From the NCBI RefSeq assembly GCF_014489635.1, contig NZ_CP060828.1:3014001-3078000 (forward strand): DNA of 64,000 nt, read 5' to 3'. This document shows positions 1-8,966 of the stretch, piece by piece. Each line of letters begins with the position of its first letter. Positions within the stretch are counted from its first letter, which is position 1. Under the pieces are notes generated by a model that worked only from the letters and a program-made list of their open reading frames with translations, made no database searches and had not been told where the DNA came from. The DNA comes from Streptomyces roseirectus. GTDB taxonomy: Bacteria; Actinomycetota; Actinomycetes; Streptomycetales; Streptomycetaceae. Both the position numbers and the translations under genes were made by a program.

Positions 1-2865
1 CACGATCCGCGGCTGCAGGATCCGCAGCCGCTGCCGCGCGGTGTTGTCCCGCAGGTTCGCATCGGTCCCGGTGGTCGTCAGCGTCCCCGTCACCTGCGCG
101 GTGAGCGCCCGGTTCGGGCTGAGCACGACGCGGACGACGGTGCTGGCGCCCGGCGTCAGATCGGGCAGCGCGCACACCCAGTTCGCGTCGCACCCGGCCG
201 GCGGCCCGTTGTTGGGGATCCCGGCGGGCAGTCCGATCCGCAGCCTGAGCCCGGTGGCGAGGGCGTTGCGCCCGTTGCGCACGGTGTAGGTCACGACGAC
301 CCGCCCGCCGACGTACCCGGGGTTGGGCTGGGCGGTGAGCGTCAGTCCGGGTCCGGCCTGAGGCGCGGGCGGCGCGGGCGGCACCGGCGGCGCGCTGGGC
401 GGCGGGGTCGGCCGGGGCGTGGGCCGGGGGGTGGGCGATGTCGGCGGGGTCGGCGTCGGTGTGGGCGACGGCGGCACCTCGCCGACCGGCACCACGGTCC
501 GTCCCGTGTTGTCGGTGGGCCGGGGGTCGAGGACGGTCCCGGTGACCGACCAGTCGATGGGCGCGTCCCCGACGGTGACCCCGGTGACGGTGACGGTCAC
601 GGTCACGGTCTCTCCGGGCTGCACGACCCCTACGTCGCACTGGAGCGAGGACGCGGTGCAGCTCCCGCCCGGGAACGTAAGTCCCGTGATCTGTACGCCC
701 GTCGGCGGTGTCACGGTCAGTGTCGTGCCCGGTGAGGCGGCGGGGCCGTTGTTCACGAGGTCGACCCGCACGGTCGTCGACTCCCCGACGGTCACCGTCG
801 GCACGCTGCCCGGTGCCCGCACCGTGAGGTCCACGGACTGCTGGACGCTGGGCTCCTTCTGCCGCCCGTCCAACTGCGCGGTGAGCGGCGTGACGTCACC
901 GGTCGCGATGTCGAACATGCGCAGTTTCTCGGGGCTGTTGGCGTCGACCTTCTCCCGCGAGGAGAACACCAGGCCCTTTCCGTCGGCGGTCCAGGCGGCG
1001 TCCCTCGGCTGGTGCGGGCCGCTGAGCGTCGTGTCGGGCAGCCGCGTACGGCAGTTGCCGGCCCCGGCGGGCATCAGCACCCGGCAGGTCCCGCCGTCGA
1101 GGGAGGTCAGCAGGATGCCGTTGCGCTCGTCGACGTCGCCGCCGCCGCTCTTGCGGTTGAAGGCGATCGAGAGCCCGTCCGGTGAGAACGCGGGGCTGTC
1201 GTCGATGACCTCGCAGCTCCCGGGGCAGATGGCCTCGCTCAGGTCCTTCTGCTCGCCGAGGCTGCCGACCGGCACCGTCCAGATGTGCTTGTTGCCGCCG
1301 GCCCCGTCGATCTCCTCGTTGCGGGTGAAGGCGAGGATCTTTCCGTCGGACGACCAGGTCGGCTGGGCGTCCCCGCCGGTCTCCTCCCCTTCCGGGGGCG
1401 TGATCTCGCCGGTGATCGTCCCGTCCGTGGCGTTCGCGATGAGGATGCGGCTGGGCTGTCCGACCCCGCCGGGGGAGGTCCGCGTGAACGCGAGGAACCG
1501 GCCGTCCGGCGAGAACGTCGGGTCGGTGTCCCAGTCGCCGGGTTGGCGCCCGCCGAGGTTCATGGGCTGCGGCTTGCTGCCGTCCGCCTCGGCCGTCCAG
1601 ATCCGCTCGACGCGTCCGGCGTCGGTGTTCTCGAAGCGGGTGACGACGATCCGGCGGCCGTCCGGGGTGTAGTTCTGCCGCTCGGTCCAGGGGTCGGCGT
1701 TGGGGCCGGGCTGGAAGAGGGGGTCCTTGGTGGGGTCGGTGTTGGTGTCGGCGGCCGGGTCCTCGTTGAGGATGCTCAGCCCGAGGTCGCGGGGGTCGGC
1801 GCCGTCCGAGCGGATGTCCTGGAGGGTCACGACGTGCGGGCCGGCCGCCGAGGTGCGCTCGACGATGACGCCGCCGCCGGTCAGGGAGCCGGACCAGGTC
1901 GGCGAGCGGACCTCGCGGTCCTCGTTCAGCACCAGGGAGGGCACCTGGCTGGAGTGCGCCTCGGAGGTGAAGACGTGGTCCCAGTCGCCCTCGCACTCGC
2001 AGGTGATCTCGGGGCTGAGGAACACCACACCGTCCCCGTCGGGCTTCCAGGCCACGGAGTGCGCCCGCCACTGCGCCGGGCCCCCGGCGAGCAGCGTCTC
2101 GTCGCCGCCGCCGTTCGCGTTGACGACCCGCAGCCGGGGCCCGGCGTACGTGTTCGCCGTGTACGCGATCCAGTCCCGGTTCGCGTCGTCGTCCACGGGG
2201 TTCCACGCGGGCTCGCCCGCCGTCCCGTTCACCGGCGACGTCACCCGCCTCGCCTCGCCGCCGTTCAGGCCACGGACGTAGATCTGCGCGCCGACGGCGC
2301 CCGCGTCGCTGACGTACGCGATGCGCGTGCCGTCCGGGGAGACCGTCGGGGACGTCTCGTTCGCGGGCGTGTCGGTCAGCTGCTTCAGTCCGGTGCCGTC
2401 CGTGCGGATGCTCCACAGGTCGCGCTGCGTCGTCCCCGCGTCGAACACGACCCTCTTGCCGTCCGGGGTGAGTCTGGGATGGGCGGCGTCCATGCCGTTG
2501 GTGAGACGGCTGACGCTGCCGTCGGCGGCCCGCAGATAGATCTGCGGCGTCTTCTCGTCCCGCAGGCTCGCGAACACCAACTGGTCGTCCAGCGCGAAAG
2601 GCTGGGTGTCGTAATGAACAGCCCCCGCCCCGGACAACGGCACACTGGACGTCGTACTGACAACCCGCCCAAGACTCCGATGCCGCGTCCCCGCGAAGGC
2701 GATCCGCGTGTCCCCCGCATCCGTGACCCTCACCCGAGGCTCCGCCGTCCCCTCCCCCGACCCCGCCGTCACGGCAAGCAGCGACGCCAACAACAGCAAC
2801 GCCACCCCCAGCCCACCCAGCCGATACCGCCCCAACCCAGCGGCACGCCCCACAGTCCACCTCAC
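1..2865 (-). CDS. TolB-like beta-propeller / DUF11 surface protein, partial
   Basis: Runs off the left edge; 955 codons are inside the window. The start is a GTG at 2865 preceded by GGGGAGGTAGCGAACT, a good ribosome site, so ATG-only calling misses it. The N-terminus has a membrane segment or signal (LGVALLLLASLLAVTAG, about residues 18-34). A long series of PD40/TolB propeller blades follows, recognisable from repeated TPDGKRVVF and SPDGTRIAYVSD cores. A first DUF11/CARDB-like Ig domain (about 480-900 on the plus strand) is joined by a Pro/Thr linker (about 350-470) to a second DUF11-like domain that continues past position 1. It is probably exported and either anchored or cell-wall associated. 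TolB-type propellers usually bind proteins; no catalytic motif is visible. The ligand is unknown. Confidence 0.85.
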   Translation of the reverse strand, partial: MRWTVGRAAGLGRYRLGGLGVALLLLASLLAVTAGSGEGTAEPRVRVTDAGDTRIAFAGTRHRSLGRVVSTTSSVPLSGAGAVHYDTQPFALDDQLVFASLRDEKTPQIYLRAADGSVSRLTNGMDAAHPRLTPDGKRVVFDAGTTQRDLWSIRTDGTGLKQLTDTPANETSPTVSPDGTRIAYVSDAGAVGAQIYVRGLNGGEARRVTSPVNGTAGEPAWNPVDDDANRDWIAYTANTYAGPRLRVVNANGGGDETLLAGGPAQWRAHSVAWKPDGDGVVFLSPEITCECEGDWDHVFTSEAHSSQVPSLVLNEDREVRSPTWSGSLTGGGVIVERTSAAGPHVVTLQDIRSDGADPRDLGLSILNEDPAADTNTDPTKDPLFQPGPNADPWTERQNYTPDGRRIVVTRFENTDAGRVERIWTAEADGSKPQPMNLGGRQPGDWDTDPTFSPDGRFLAFTRTSPGGVGQPSRILIANATDGTITGEITPPEGEETGGDAQPTWSSDGKILAFTRNEEIDGAGGNKHIWTVPVGSLGEQKDLSEAICPGSCEVIDDSPAFSPDGLSIAFNRKSGGGDVDERNGILLTSLDGGTCRVLMPAGAGNCRTRLPDTTLSGPHQPRDAAWTADGKGLVFSSREKVDANSPEKLRMFDIATGDVTPLTAQLDGRQKEPSVQQSVDLTVRAPGSVPTVTVGESTTVRVDLVNNGPAASPGTTLTVTPPTGVQITGLTFPGGSCTASSLQCDVGVVQPGETVTVTVTVTGVTVGDAPIDWSVTGTVLDPRPTDNTGRTVVPVGEVPPSPTPTPTPPTSPTPRPTPRPTPPPSAPPVPPAPPAPQAGPGLTLTAQPNPGYVGGRVVVTYTVRNGRNALATGLRLRIGLPAGIPNNGPPAGCDANWVCALPDLTPGASTVVRVVLSPNRALTAQVTGTLTTTGTDANLRDNTARQRLRILQPRIV

Positions 2866-3039
2866 AGTTCGCTACCTCCCCCCACCACCCTCCCTCCCCT
2901 CCCCCTCGATCCACCAGTCCCCCCAGACCGTACCCAAGGGAAACCGGGGCTGCGCTTTAGGGCAGCGGAGGGTACCGGGGGACCGAACGGAGGGATCCGG
3001 GGGCAGGACGAGCGGTTCCCGGGGCAGGGCCGGCATCTT

Positions 3040-3235
3040 CGCGGGCCGGGCAAAGTCGACGGAGAGCCGAGCGGACGCATCCGAGAGCCGAGCGAGCGGA
3101 TCCCGGGGCCGGACAGACGTCTTCGCGAGCCGGGCAGAGTCGACGGAGAGCCGAGCGGACGGATCCGAGAGCCGAGCGAGCGGATCCCGGGGCAGGACAG
3201 ACGTCTTCGCGAGCCGGGCGGGGTCGACGGGGGTC
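3040..3235. repeat. 84-bp tandem repeat, about 2.3 copies
   Basis: The marker GTCGACGGAGAGCCGAGCGG recurs with GTCGAC at 3055, 3139 and 3223, exactly 84 bp apart. Units differ by a few substitutions. 84 is a multiple of 3, so all frames stay open through the array, which explains the long shadow frames. Confidence 0.75.
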
Positions 3236-3377
3236 CGGGCGGGCGGATCCGAAGGGCGGCGCGGAGTCGCCTGAAGGCCGAGCGGACGCATCCGAAGGCC
3301 CCACGGGCAAGTCCGGTGAGCCGGTGTGGAGCTGGCCGAGGTCCCGGGCAGGGTCTGCGGAGAGCCGGACAGAGACG

Positions 3378-3715
3378 ACCGAAGACCATGCGCCGTCGAG
3401 CGCATCCAAGGGCCGAGGCCGGGCCAAGTGACCGCCAGGGCGGGCGAATCCCGGGGCCGGACGGACGTCTTCGCGGGCCAGGCAGGGTCGACGGAGAGCC
3501 GAGCAAGGGCGACCGAAGACCAGGCGCCGTCGAGCGCATCCAAGGGCCGAGCCCGAGCCAAGTGACCGCCAGGGCAGGCGAATCCCGGGGCCGGACGGAC
3601 GTCTTCGCGGGCCAGGCAGGGTCGACGGAGAGCCGAGCAAGGGCGACCGAAGACCAGGCGCCGTCGAGCGGAGCCAAGAGCCGAGCCCGAGCCAAGTGAC
3701 CGCCAGGGCAGGCGG
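3378..3715. repeat. 134-bp tandem repeat, about 2.5 copies
   Basis: ACCGAAGACCA(T/G)GCGCCGTCG begins at 3378, 3512 and 3646, a constant 134-bp step. The copies at 3512 and 3646 are nearly identical and the outer edges decay. The period is not a multiple of 3, which argues against a coding role. Function unknown. Confidence 0.8.
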
Positions 3716-3844
3716 GTCTCGGGGCCGGTCGGGGCTGGCATAGGGCCGGGCGGATCCGCAGGCCGGCGCGGAGCCGGTTGAAGGCCGGGCGGGCAAGTCC
3801 GAAGGCCGGGGCGGGATCGGCGTAGGGCCGGACGGGCGGATCTC

Positions 3845-4052
3845 GATGGCGTCCCGCCGAGTGGTGTAGCCGATCAAGCTGGCGGAATCCGCAGGTCGCG
3901 GCCCGAATCGCCCTCGCCGGCGGCCCTGTTGAGGGCTCACCGAGCCGGGACCAGTGGTGATCGCACGACGGACCGCAGCGGCACGTACCGGCCGGCTCCC
4001 AAGCGGAAGCGACGGACCGTGATCGGCTACACCACGACGGAGGACACGACCC
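3845..4052 (+). repeat. 208-bp inverted repeat, left copy (unit B)
   Basis: Reverse-complement copy of 7833-8040 with one mismatch (GGCC here, GGAC in the other copy's complement). It begins GATGGCGTCCCGCCGAGTGG and carries an internal inverted pair, GTGGTGTAGCCGATCA near the start and TGATCGGCTACACCAC near the end, so each copy can fold into a long stem. It contains no ORF of note. Together the copies flank the luxR, Ig-protein and small membrane-protein genes. Confidence 0.85.
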
Positions 4053-4145
4053 GGATCTCAGGGCCGGGCAGGCGCATCCAAGGGGCCGGCTCGGGGTCAG
4101 CGCAGGGTCGCCGGAGAGTCGAGCGGACGCGTCCAGCCGAGCGGC

Positions 4146-4353
4146 GGTGGCGGTCCCGCCCAGTGGTGCAGCCGCTCGACTGTCGCGGCTTCGCAGCTCG
4201 CGGCCGAGTTCCGCCCGTCGGTCCAGGGCCGGACGGCCCCCGCCGCGCCGACCGGCTCACGCGGCGGCGCGGGCTTCGGCCGAGCCGGCGATCGCGGGGC
4301 GCTCGGACGAGCCCGGTCCGGAGCGCTCCACACCACCCGGCGAGACGCCACCC
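4146..4353 (+). repeat. About 208-bp MITE-like unit, left copy (unit A)
   Basis: Closely matches the reverse complement of 7622-7828, with roughly nine in ten bases identical by eye. Its ends (GGTGGCGGTCCCGCCCAGTG and CACCACCCGGCGAGACGCCA) form imperfect terminal inverted repeats. In this copy it lies 93 bp inside unit B; in the right-hand copy the spacing is only 4 bp. Confidence 0.75.
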
Positions 4354-4766
4354 GAGCGGGCGCGTCCAAGGGCCGAGGCCGGGCCGGCTAAGGGTCGGCG
4401 CGAGGCCAACTGCCGGACGGGCGGGGCGTATCCGCAGGCCGGCGCAGGGGCCGAAGGCCGGGGCCCGGCAAGCTGAGGGCCTGGCGTGCGTGTCCGAGGG
4501 CCTGCACGACCCACGACATCGGCTGAGCACCGGACAGGAGTCGCCGGAGGCCGGTGCGAGGTCGCCGGAGGGCCGGGCGGAGGTGGTGGCGCGCCGGGTG
4601 GTGTGGCCCTGTGGTGCCGTCGGGCTCCGTCCGGAGTCGGCGTGGCTGCCGCGAGCCCTGCCCGTCCGGCCGCGACGCGTGCCGCTCATGGATGCCGGCG
4701 CCCCGATGCGATTCGCTGCTCAGGGCCGAGGGTGGATCCCCCCGGCCCTGAGCGTCGTGTGGGGCC

Positions 4767-5435
4767 TCAGATCAGGCCGTTGCGTAGGGCGTAGCCCACC
4801 GCGTGGGCGCGGTTGCGGAGTTGGAGGCGGGTTGTCACCTCGTGGAGGACGTTTTTGACGGTGCGTTCGGAGTACGAGGTCTTGCGGGCTATCTCGGCGG
4901 TGTCCAGGCCCTCCGAGACGAGGCGGAGCATGTCCGCCTCGCGGGTGGTGAGGGTGGAGAGGGAGACCCCCCGGGGATCGAGCGCGGCACGCTGGAGGCT
5001 GCCGACGTGGGTGAGGAGTTCGCCGAGGAGGTCACCGGGCAGCACGCCCTCCCCCTTGGCGAGCGCGAGGACGAGGTGGACGAGCCGGTCCTGGTCGGCC
5101 TCGGTGCGGCGCAGCACCGCCGTGACCCCGCACTCGACGACACGCTGGAGCGCGCCCGAGCCGAGGGTGCCGACGACGAGGCCGGTCCGGGTGGCGGTGT
5201 TGTGGCGCAGCCGCTGGAGCAGCGCGGCGACATCGTCGTCGACGTTGTCCACGACGACCAGGGAGACATGCGCGCGGTCGGCGTCCGCGTCGTCGAGGAC
5301 CGCCGCCTCGGGCCGTTGGCGCAACTGCTGGACGACGCCGACGCGCAGGACGGGGTCGGCGGCGTAGACGGCCACCGTCACCGGCTCGGGGCGACCTGCC
5401 CGCGAGACCGGTTCGTTGGGTGTAGCTGCAGGCAT
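4767..5435 (-). CDS. LuxR-family transcriptional regulator with degenerate receiver
   Basis: 222 aa. The C-terminal 60 residues form a LuxR/GerE helix-turn-helix (LTTREADMLRLVSEGL, then EIARKTSYSERTVKNVL), so DNA binding is well supported. Residues 15-125 resemble a response-regulator receiver (VAVYAADPVLRVGVVQQLRQ, VSLVVVDN), but the acidic pocket and Lys are not conserved in the usual positions, so phosphorylation is doubtful. An AAGGAG lies upstream of the ATG. The gene is divergent from the Ig-like membrane protein at 5671, and the 235-bp gap between them probably holds both promoters. Target genes are unknown; the neighbour is the natural guess. Confidence 0.85.
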   Translation of the reverse strand: MPAATPNEPVSRAGRPEPVTVAVYAADPVLRVGVVQQLRQRPEAAVLDDADADRAHVSLVVVDNVDDDVAALLQRLRHNTATRTGLVVGTLGSGALQRVVECGVTAVLRRTEADQDRLVHLVLALAKGEGVLPGDLLGELLTHVGSLQRAALDPRGVSLSTLTTREADMLRLVSEGLDTAEIARKTSYSERTVKNVLHEVTTRLQLRNRAHAVGYALRNGLI

Positions 5436-5670
5436 GACAGTGCTGATCTCCTTAGCACCGAGCGAATTGCAGGGACGCGTTCACCGGTTCCGTGGGGGGA
5501 AGAGTGCTGCGTGGGGTAAGTGGTGCCGTGCGGCGTACGGGGATCGGCGGGAGACGTCGGCACCTCCCGCCGGCAGGAGCGTCGGCGGTCACTTCGCGGG
5601 CACCACGACTGCCCGGACACTGCCCTCGTGCCCCTCGCGGCTCTCGCGTACACGTCTCTAGCGTGCTGGT

Positions 5671-7026
5671 GTGACCCCTTCCCCAGCCTCTTCCGGTCCC
5701 GGCGCGCCGGGCCTCGACATCCCGGTCGTCACGGTGGCTCCCGGCTCCGTCGCCACGACCACCCTGACCGTCCGCAACGACAGCGACATCGTCGAGGCGT
5801 ACAGCCTGGAGGTCGTCGGGGAGTGCGCGGCCTGGAGCTCCGTGGAGCCGGCCCGGGTCTCCCTGTATCCGGGGACGTCCGAGACGGTGACGATCACCCT
5901 GTCGCCGCCGCGTTCCCCGGAGGTCCGGGCGGGTGAACGGCCGTTCGCGGTACGGGTGTTGCCCGCCGAGCACCCCGAGTCGGTGCGGGTGCCCGAGGGC
6001 ACCGTGCGGATCGAGGCGTTCCACGAGCTGGAGACCGAGCTGGCGCCCAGGCGCCGCCGGGGCTGGCTGCGGGGACGGTACCGGCTGGCCGTGCGCAACC
6101 TCGGCAACACGCCCGTGCAGGTGGAGTTCACGCCGGGCCAGCCGGGCGAGGAGCTGGGCTTCGCGTTCACCCAGGAGCGGCCCAAGCTGGAGCCGGGCGA
6201 GTCGACCGAGGTCGGCCTGCGGGTCCGCACCGGCAAGCCGGTGTGGTTCGGGACGCCGGTGGTGTGGCCGTTCACCCTCACGACGACGGAGGTCGCGCCG
6301 GAGGAGGGTGCGGAGCAGCCCCGTCCCGAGGAGAGCGCGCCCCGGGCGCCGCTGGACGCCGAGTTCGTGCAGATCCCGATCTTCCCCCGGTGGCTGCTGA
6401 TCCTGCTCGCCATCCTGCTCGCGCTGCTGCTGGCCTGGTTCGCACTGGTCCGTCCCGCGGTGCGCAGCGCGGCCAAGGACGCCGCGAAGGAGGCCGTCCA
6501 GCCGCGTCCCGCGCCGTCCGGGGCACAGACGCCGGGCGGTACGGGCACCGGGAGTTCCCCGACGGGCCCCGGTGGCGCCGGGCAGGGCGGGACGACGACC
6601 GGACAGGGCAACGAGAGCGGCCAGGGCACCGGCGTCGGTCCCGGGACCGTCGGCGGCAGCGGGGGCGGACAGCAGAGTTCGCAGACCATCGAGGTGAAGG
6701 CGGCGGCCGGCCAGCCCGCGCGCGGCGTCTACACCGTCCCGGCGGGCATGGTGTTCGGCGTCACGGACGTCGTCCTCGCGAACTTCCAGGGGGACGAGGG
6801 GACGCTGACCTTCTCCTTCGGCGACCGGAAGATCACCACGATCGCGCTGGAGACCTTCCGCAACCAGGACTACCACTGGGTCACCCCCATCCAGATCCCC
6901 GCGAACGACACCGTGACGATCGAGGTGACCTGCGCGAAGCCCGGCACACCGGCCAGCGGCCAGCGTGCCTCGGGGTGCTACGAAGTCCTGAATGTCAGTG
7001 GTGTGCTCACCCGTACGACGCCGTAA
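5671..7026 (+). CDS. Membrane-anchored Ig-like (COG1470-type) protein
   Basis: 451 aa. Two N-terminal Ig-like beta-sandwich domains (about 15-105 and 110-215; VAPGSVATTTLTVRNDSD, then LAVRNLGNTPVQVEF) precede one strong membrane helix (about 238-260, PRWLLILLAILLALLLAWFA). A Gly/Thr/Pro-rich linker (about 285-345) and a C-terminal beta domain containing two Cys follow. No cleavable signal is seen, so the N-terminal domains are probably cytoplasmic and the tail external. Proteins of this build are often named hydrolytic protein in Streptomyces, but no hydrolase motif is present. The gene is flanked by LuxR and by long inverted repeats. Function unknown. Confidence 0.8.
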   Translation: MTPSPASSGPGAPGLDIPVVTVAPGSVATTTLTVRNDSDIVEAYSLEVVGECAAWSSVEPARVSLYPGTSETVTITLSPPRSPEVRAGERPFAVRVLPAEHPESVRVPEGTVRIEAFHELETELAPRRRRGWLRGRYRLAVRNLGNTPVQVEFTPGQPGEELGFAFTQERPKLEPGESTEVGLRVRTGKPVWFGTPVVWPFTLTTTEVAPEEGAEQPRPEESAPRAPLDAEFVQIPIFPRWLLILLAILLALLLAWFALVRPAVRSAAKDAAKEAVQPRPAPSGAQTPGGTGTGSSPTGPGGAGQGGTTTGQGNESGQGTGVGPGTVGGSGGGQQSSQTIEVKAAAGQPARGVYTVPAGMVFGVTDVVLANFQGDEGTLTFSFGDRKITTIALETFRNQDYHWVTPIQIPANDTVTIEVTCAKPGTPASGQRASGCYEVLNVSGVLTRTTP

Positions 7027-7103
7027 CCGGAGCCCCTACCTCCGACCATTCTCGATCGGTCCGGACCAATTCCGTAACCCGGACCCCGTATTTCGTCCGG
7101 AAA

Positions 7104-7517
7104 TCAACAATCCCGGTCCGAAAAGTTGCTCCTGACGGCCATGAGGTTCCTGACGACCGCCGAGACGAGAGCCGCCCCGGCAAGGCACCCTCCCCCCACC
7201 ATCAACACCCCCACCATGAACAACCCACTGGCATCGTCGGACCAGTCCCAGTAAGCGGCCAGGACCATCCCCCCACTGACCCCCACCACCGCTTCCCTCC
7301 CCCACCCCCGGACCACCGCCCCCACCACAACCCCCACCAAACAGCCCACCAGCCCCACCACCTGCCACGCCTCATAAGGCCCCGTACTGCTCCCATCCGG
7401 ATGCACATCCCGCTCCTGATCCCACCCGAGCCACCCGGCCCACAGACCAAGAGCGATCCCACCCAGCACCACATACGCGAGCCCTCGCCGCACCGCACTC
7501 CCCGTAACCATGTCCAT
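7104..7517 (-). CDS. Small multi-pass membrane protein
   Basis: 137 aa from the ATG at 7517, chosen because GGAGGCTGGGGGG precedes it; an upstream in-frame start at 7568 would add 17 low-complexity residues. At least three hydrophobic helices are visible (LAYVVLGGIALGLWAGWLGW, VGLVGCLVGVVVGAVV, LFMVGVLMVGGGCLAGAALV). No domain is recognised. It ends close to and convergent with the Ig-like protein. Last gene inside the 208-bp inverted repeats. Confidence 0.6.
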   Translation of the reverse strand: MDMVTGSAVRRGLAYVVLGGIALGLWAGWLGWDQERDVHPDGSSTGPYEAWQVVGLVGCLVGVVVGAVVRGWGREAVVGVSGGMVLAAYWDWSDDASGLFMVGVLMVGGGCLAGAALVSAVVRNLMAVRSNFSDRDC

Positions 7518-7621
7518 CCCCCCAGCCTCCACCCCACCCCACCCCCACACCTCCGCTCCCCTACTCACCCCGCACTGAGTACCCCACCACGATCAAGCCG
7601 TTTCCCGGACCGATGCGGGGA

Positions 7622-7828
7622 GGGTGGCGTCCCGCCGAGCGGTGTAGAGCCCTCCGGACCGCGCTCGCCGAGCGCCCCGCGATCGCCGGCTCAGCCGAAG
7701 CCCGCGCCGCCGCGTGAGCCGGTCGGCGCAGCGGGGGCCGCCCGGCCCTGGACCGACGGGCGGAACTCGGCCGCGACCTGCGAAGCCGCGACAGTCGAGC
7801 GGCTGCACCACTTGGCGGGACGCCACCC
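7622..7828 (-). repeat. About 207-bp MITE-like unit, right copy (unit A)
   Basis: Inverted counterpart of 4146-4353. It has cleaner terminal inverted repeats than the left copy: GGGTGGCGTCCCGCCGAGCG at one end and CACTTGGCGGGACGCCACCC at the other. It encodes nothing recognisable; its size and ends fit a non-autonomous mobile unit or a long structured RNA element. Confidence 0.75.
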
Positions 7829-7832
7829 AGTC

Positions 7833-8040
7833 GGGTCGTGTCCTCCGTCGTGGTGTAGCCGATCACGGTCCGTCGCTTCCGCTTGGGAGCCGTCCGGTAC
7901 GTGCCGCTGCGGTCCGTCGTGCGATCACCACTGGTCCCGGCTCGGTGAGCCCTCAACAGGGCCGCCGGCGAGGGCGATTCGGGCCGCGACCTGCGGATTC
8001 CGCCAGCTTGATCGGCTACACCACTCGGCGGGACGCCATC
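7833..8040 (-). repeat. 208-bp inverted repeat, right copy (unit B)
   Basis: Reverse complement of 3845-4052 with one difference over 208 bp. The near-identity implies either recent duplication or gene conversion between copies 3.8 kb apart. Ends abruptly at GACGCCATC. Confidence 0.85.
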
Positions 8041-8200
8041 GCGTGCGGTGAGGGCTGAGGCGTGCGACGGGGGCTGAGGCGTGTGGTGCGGGGGGCCGAG
8101 GCGTGCAGCGCGGGGGCTGGGGCATGACGGCGCGGAGGCCGAGGCATGCAGCGCAGGGGCCGAGGCGTATGGCGGAGGCTGAGGCATGACGGCGCGGGGC
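8041..8200. repeat. Degenerate short direct repeats (GGCTGAGGCGTG type)
   Basis: A block of about 22-24 bp with core GGGGCYGAGGCRTG recurs about six times (GAGGCGTG or GAGGCATG) between units B and C. Spacing and sequence are imperfect. There are no constant spacers and it is not a CRISPR. Confidence 0.55.
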
Positions 8201-8398
8201 GGCGTCCCGCCGAGTGGTGCAGAGCCGCCCGGACCGCGCGCCCGTCCGAGCACCGCGATCGCCTGCTCGACCGAAGCCTCGCCGCTGCGTGAGCCGGTCA
8301 GCGCGGCGAGACCGCCCAGCCCCGGGGCTGACCGGCGGAACTCGGCCGCGTCCTGCGGAGCCGCGACGGCCGAGCGGCACACCACTGGACGGGACGCC
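8201..8398. repeat. Third MITE-like unit (unit C)
   Basis: Bounded by GGCGTCCCGCCGAGTGGTG and by CACCACTGGACGGGACGCC, with an interior related to unit A (shared GTGAGCCGGTCRGCGC and GGCGGAACTCGGCCGCG tracts). It is more diverged than the A and B pairs, suggesting an older insertion. Confidence 0.65.
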
Positions 8399-8614
8399 AC
8401 ACGGCGCGGAGACGGCGACATGCGGCGGCGGGGAGAAAACGGAGGCATCCAGCGGGACCCGAGGCGCGCCACGAAGGCCGAGACGTCGGCGGAAGCCGAA
8501 GCGTGCGGCAGGGGCCGAGGCGCGTGGCAGAGGCCGAGATGCCGACAGGCCCCCCCGCAGGGGCGTTCAGCGGCTCCCGCAGCCGACCGCCGGCCCGCCC
8601 CCAACCCCCTTGGC

Positions 8615-8648
8615 ACAAGCGCAACTTGTCGGCCTCGATGCCCCGCAG
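8615..8648 (-). pseudogene. Duplicated fragment of the nucS 3' end
   Basis: 34 bp matching 9188-9221 at 32 of 34 positions, in the same orientation. On the minus strand it reads LRGIEADKLRL, against [12 protein letters not shown] at the NucS C-terminus. This is the tail of a gene copied about 570 bp downstream of the intact one, probably by duplication during insertion of the repeat units between. Confidence 0.55.
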
Positions 8649-8865
8649 GTCGCGGCCGAGTGCCACCCGCCGGTCACGTCCCGCTGGGTGGTGCACCGGC
8701 GTGAAGCCGACGACTCGACAGGTCGGCCCGCTGGGCCAACGCCGGTGAGCAGCCCACGCCGTGGCCGGGCGGGCCGGCAGGCGTCGCTTCGACTCCGGGC
8801 GAAGACCGACGTCCCCGCATCGCCACACCACCCGGCGGGACACCCTCCACCCGTCAGCCCAGAGC

Positions 8866-8966
8866 CGACCGGCTCACGCGGCAGCACGGGCTTCGGCCGA
8901 ACCGGCGATCACAGGGCGCCCGGACGGGCCCGGCCCGGATGGCGCTGCACCACCGGGCGGGACGCC
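8866..8966. repeat. Partial MITE-like unit (unit D)
   Basis: GACCGGCTCACGCGGC then GCGGGACGCC match the second half of unit A in the orientation of 4245-4350. The first half is missing or too diverged to align by eye; a possible start lies near 8650-8700. Confidence 0.5.

Larger units (their letters stand above)
2866..4766. other. 1.9-kb noncoding, repeat-rich intergenic region
   Basis: All long open frames here are low-complexity Arg/Pro/Gly translations present in several frames at once, as expected for very GC-rich repeats, and none has domain content. The region holds 84-bp tandem repeats (about 3040-3235), 134-bp tandem repeats (about 3378-3715) and two 208-bp units (3845-4052 and 4146-4353) that recur inverted near 7.6-8.0 kb. 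No protein gene can be supported. Confidence 0.7.

Noticed and set aside
1285..3699. Long plus-strand open frame of about 800 residues
   Set aside because: Antisense to the propeller gene and through tandem repeats; the translation is Arg/Pro/Gly low complexity with no domain.
5671..7026. Part of an extracellular contractile injection system
   Set aside because: Ig-like hydrolytic-named proteins occur near such clusters, but no sheath, tube, baseplate or AAA ATPase gene is present here.
3845..8040. Composite transposon
   Set aside because: Inverted repeats flank the module but no transposase lies between or beside them.
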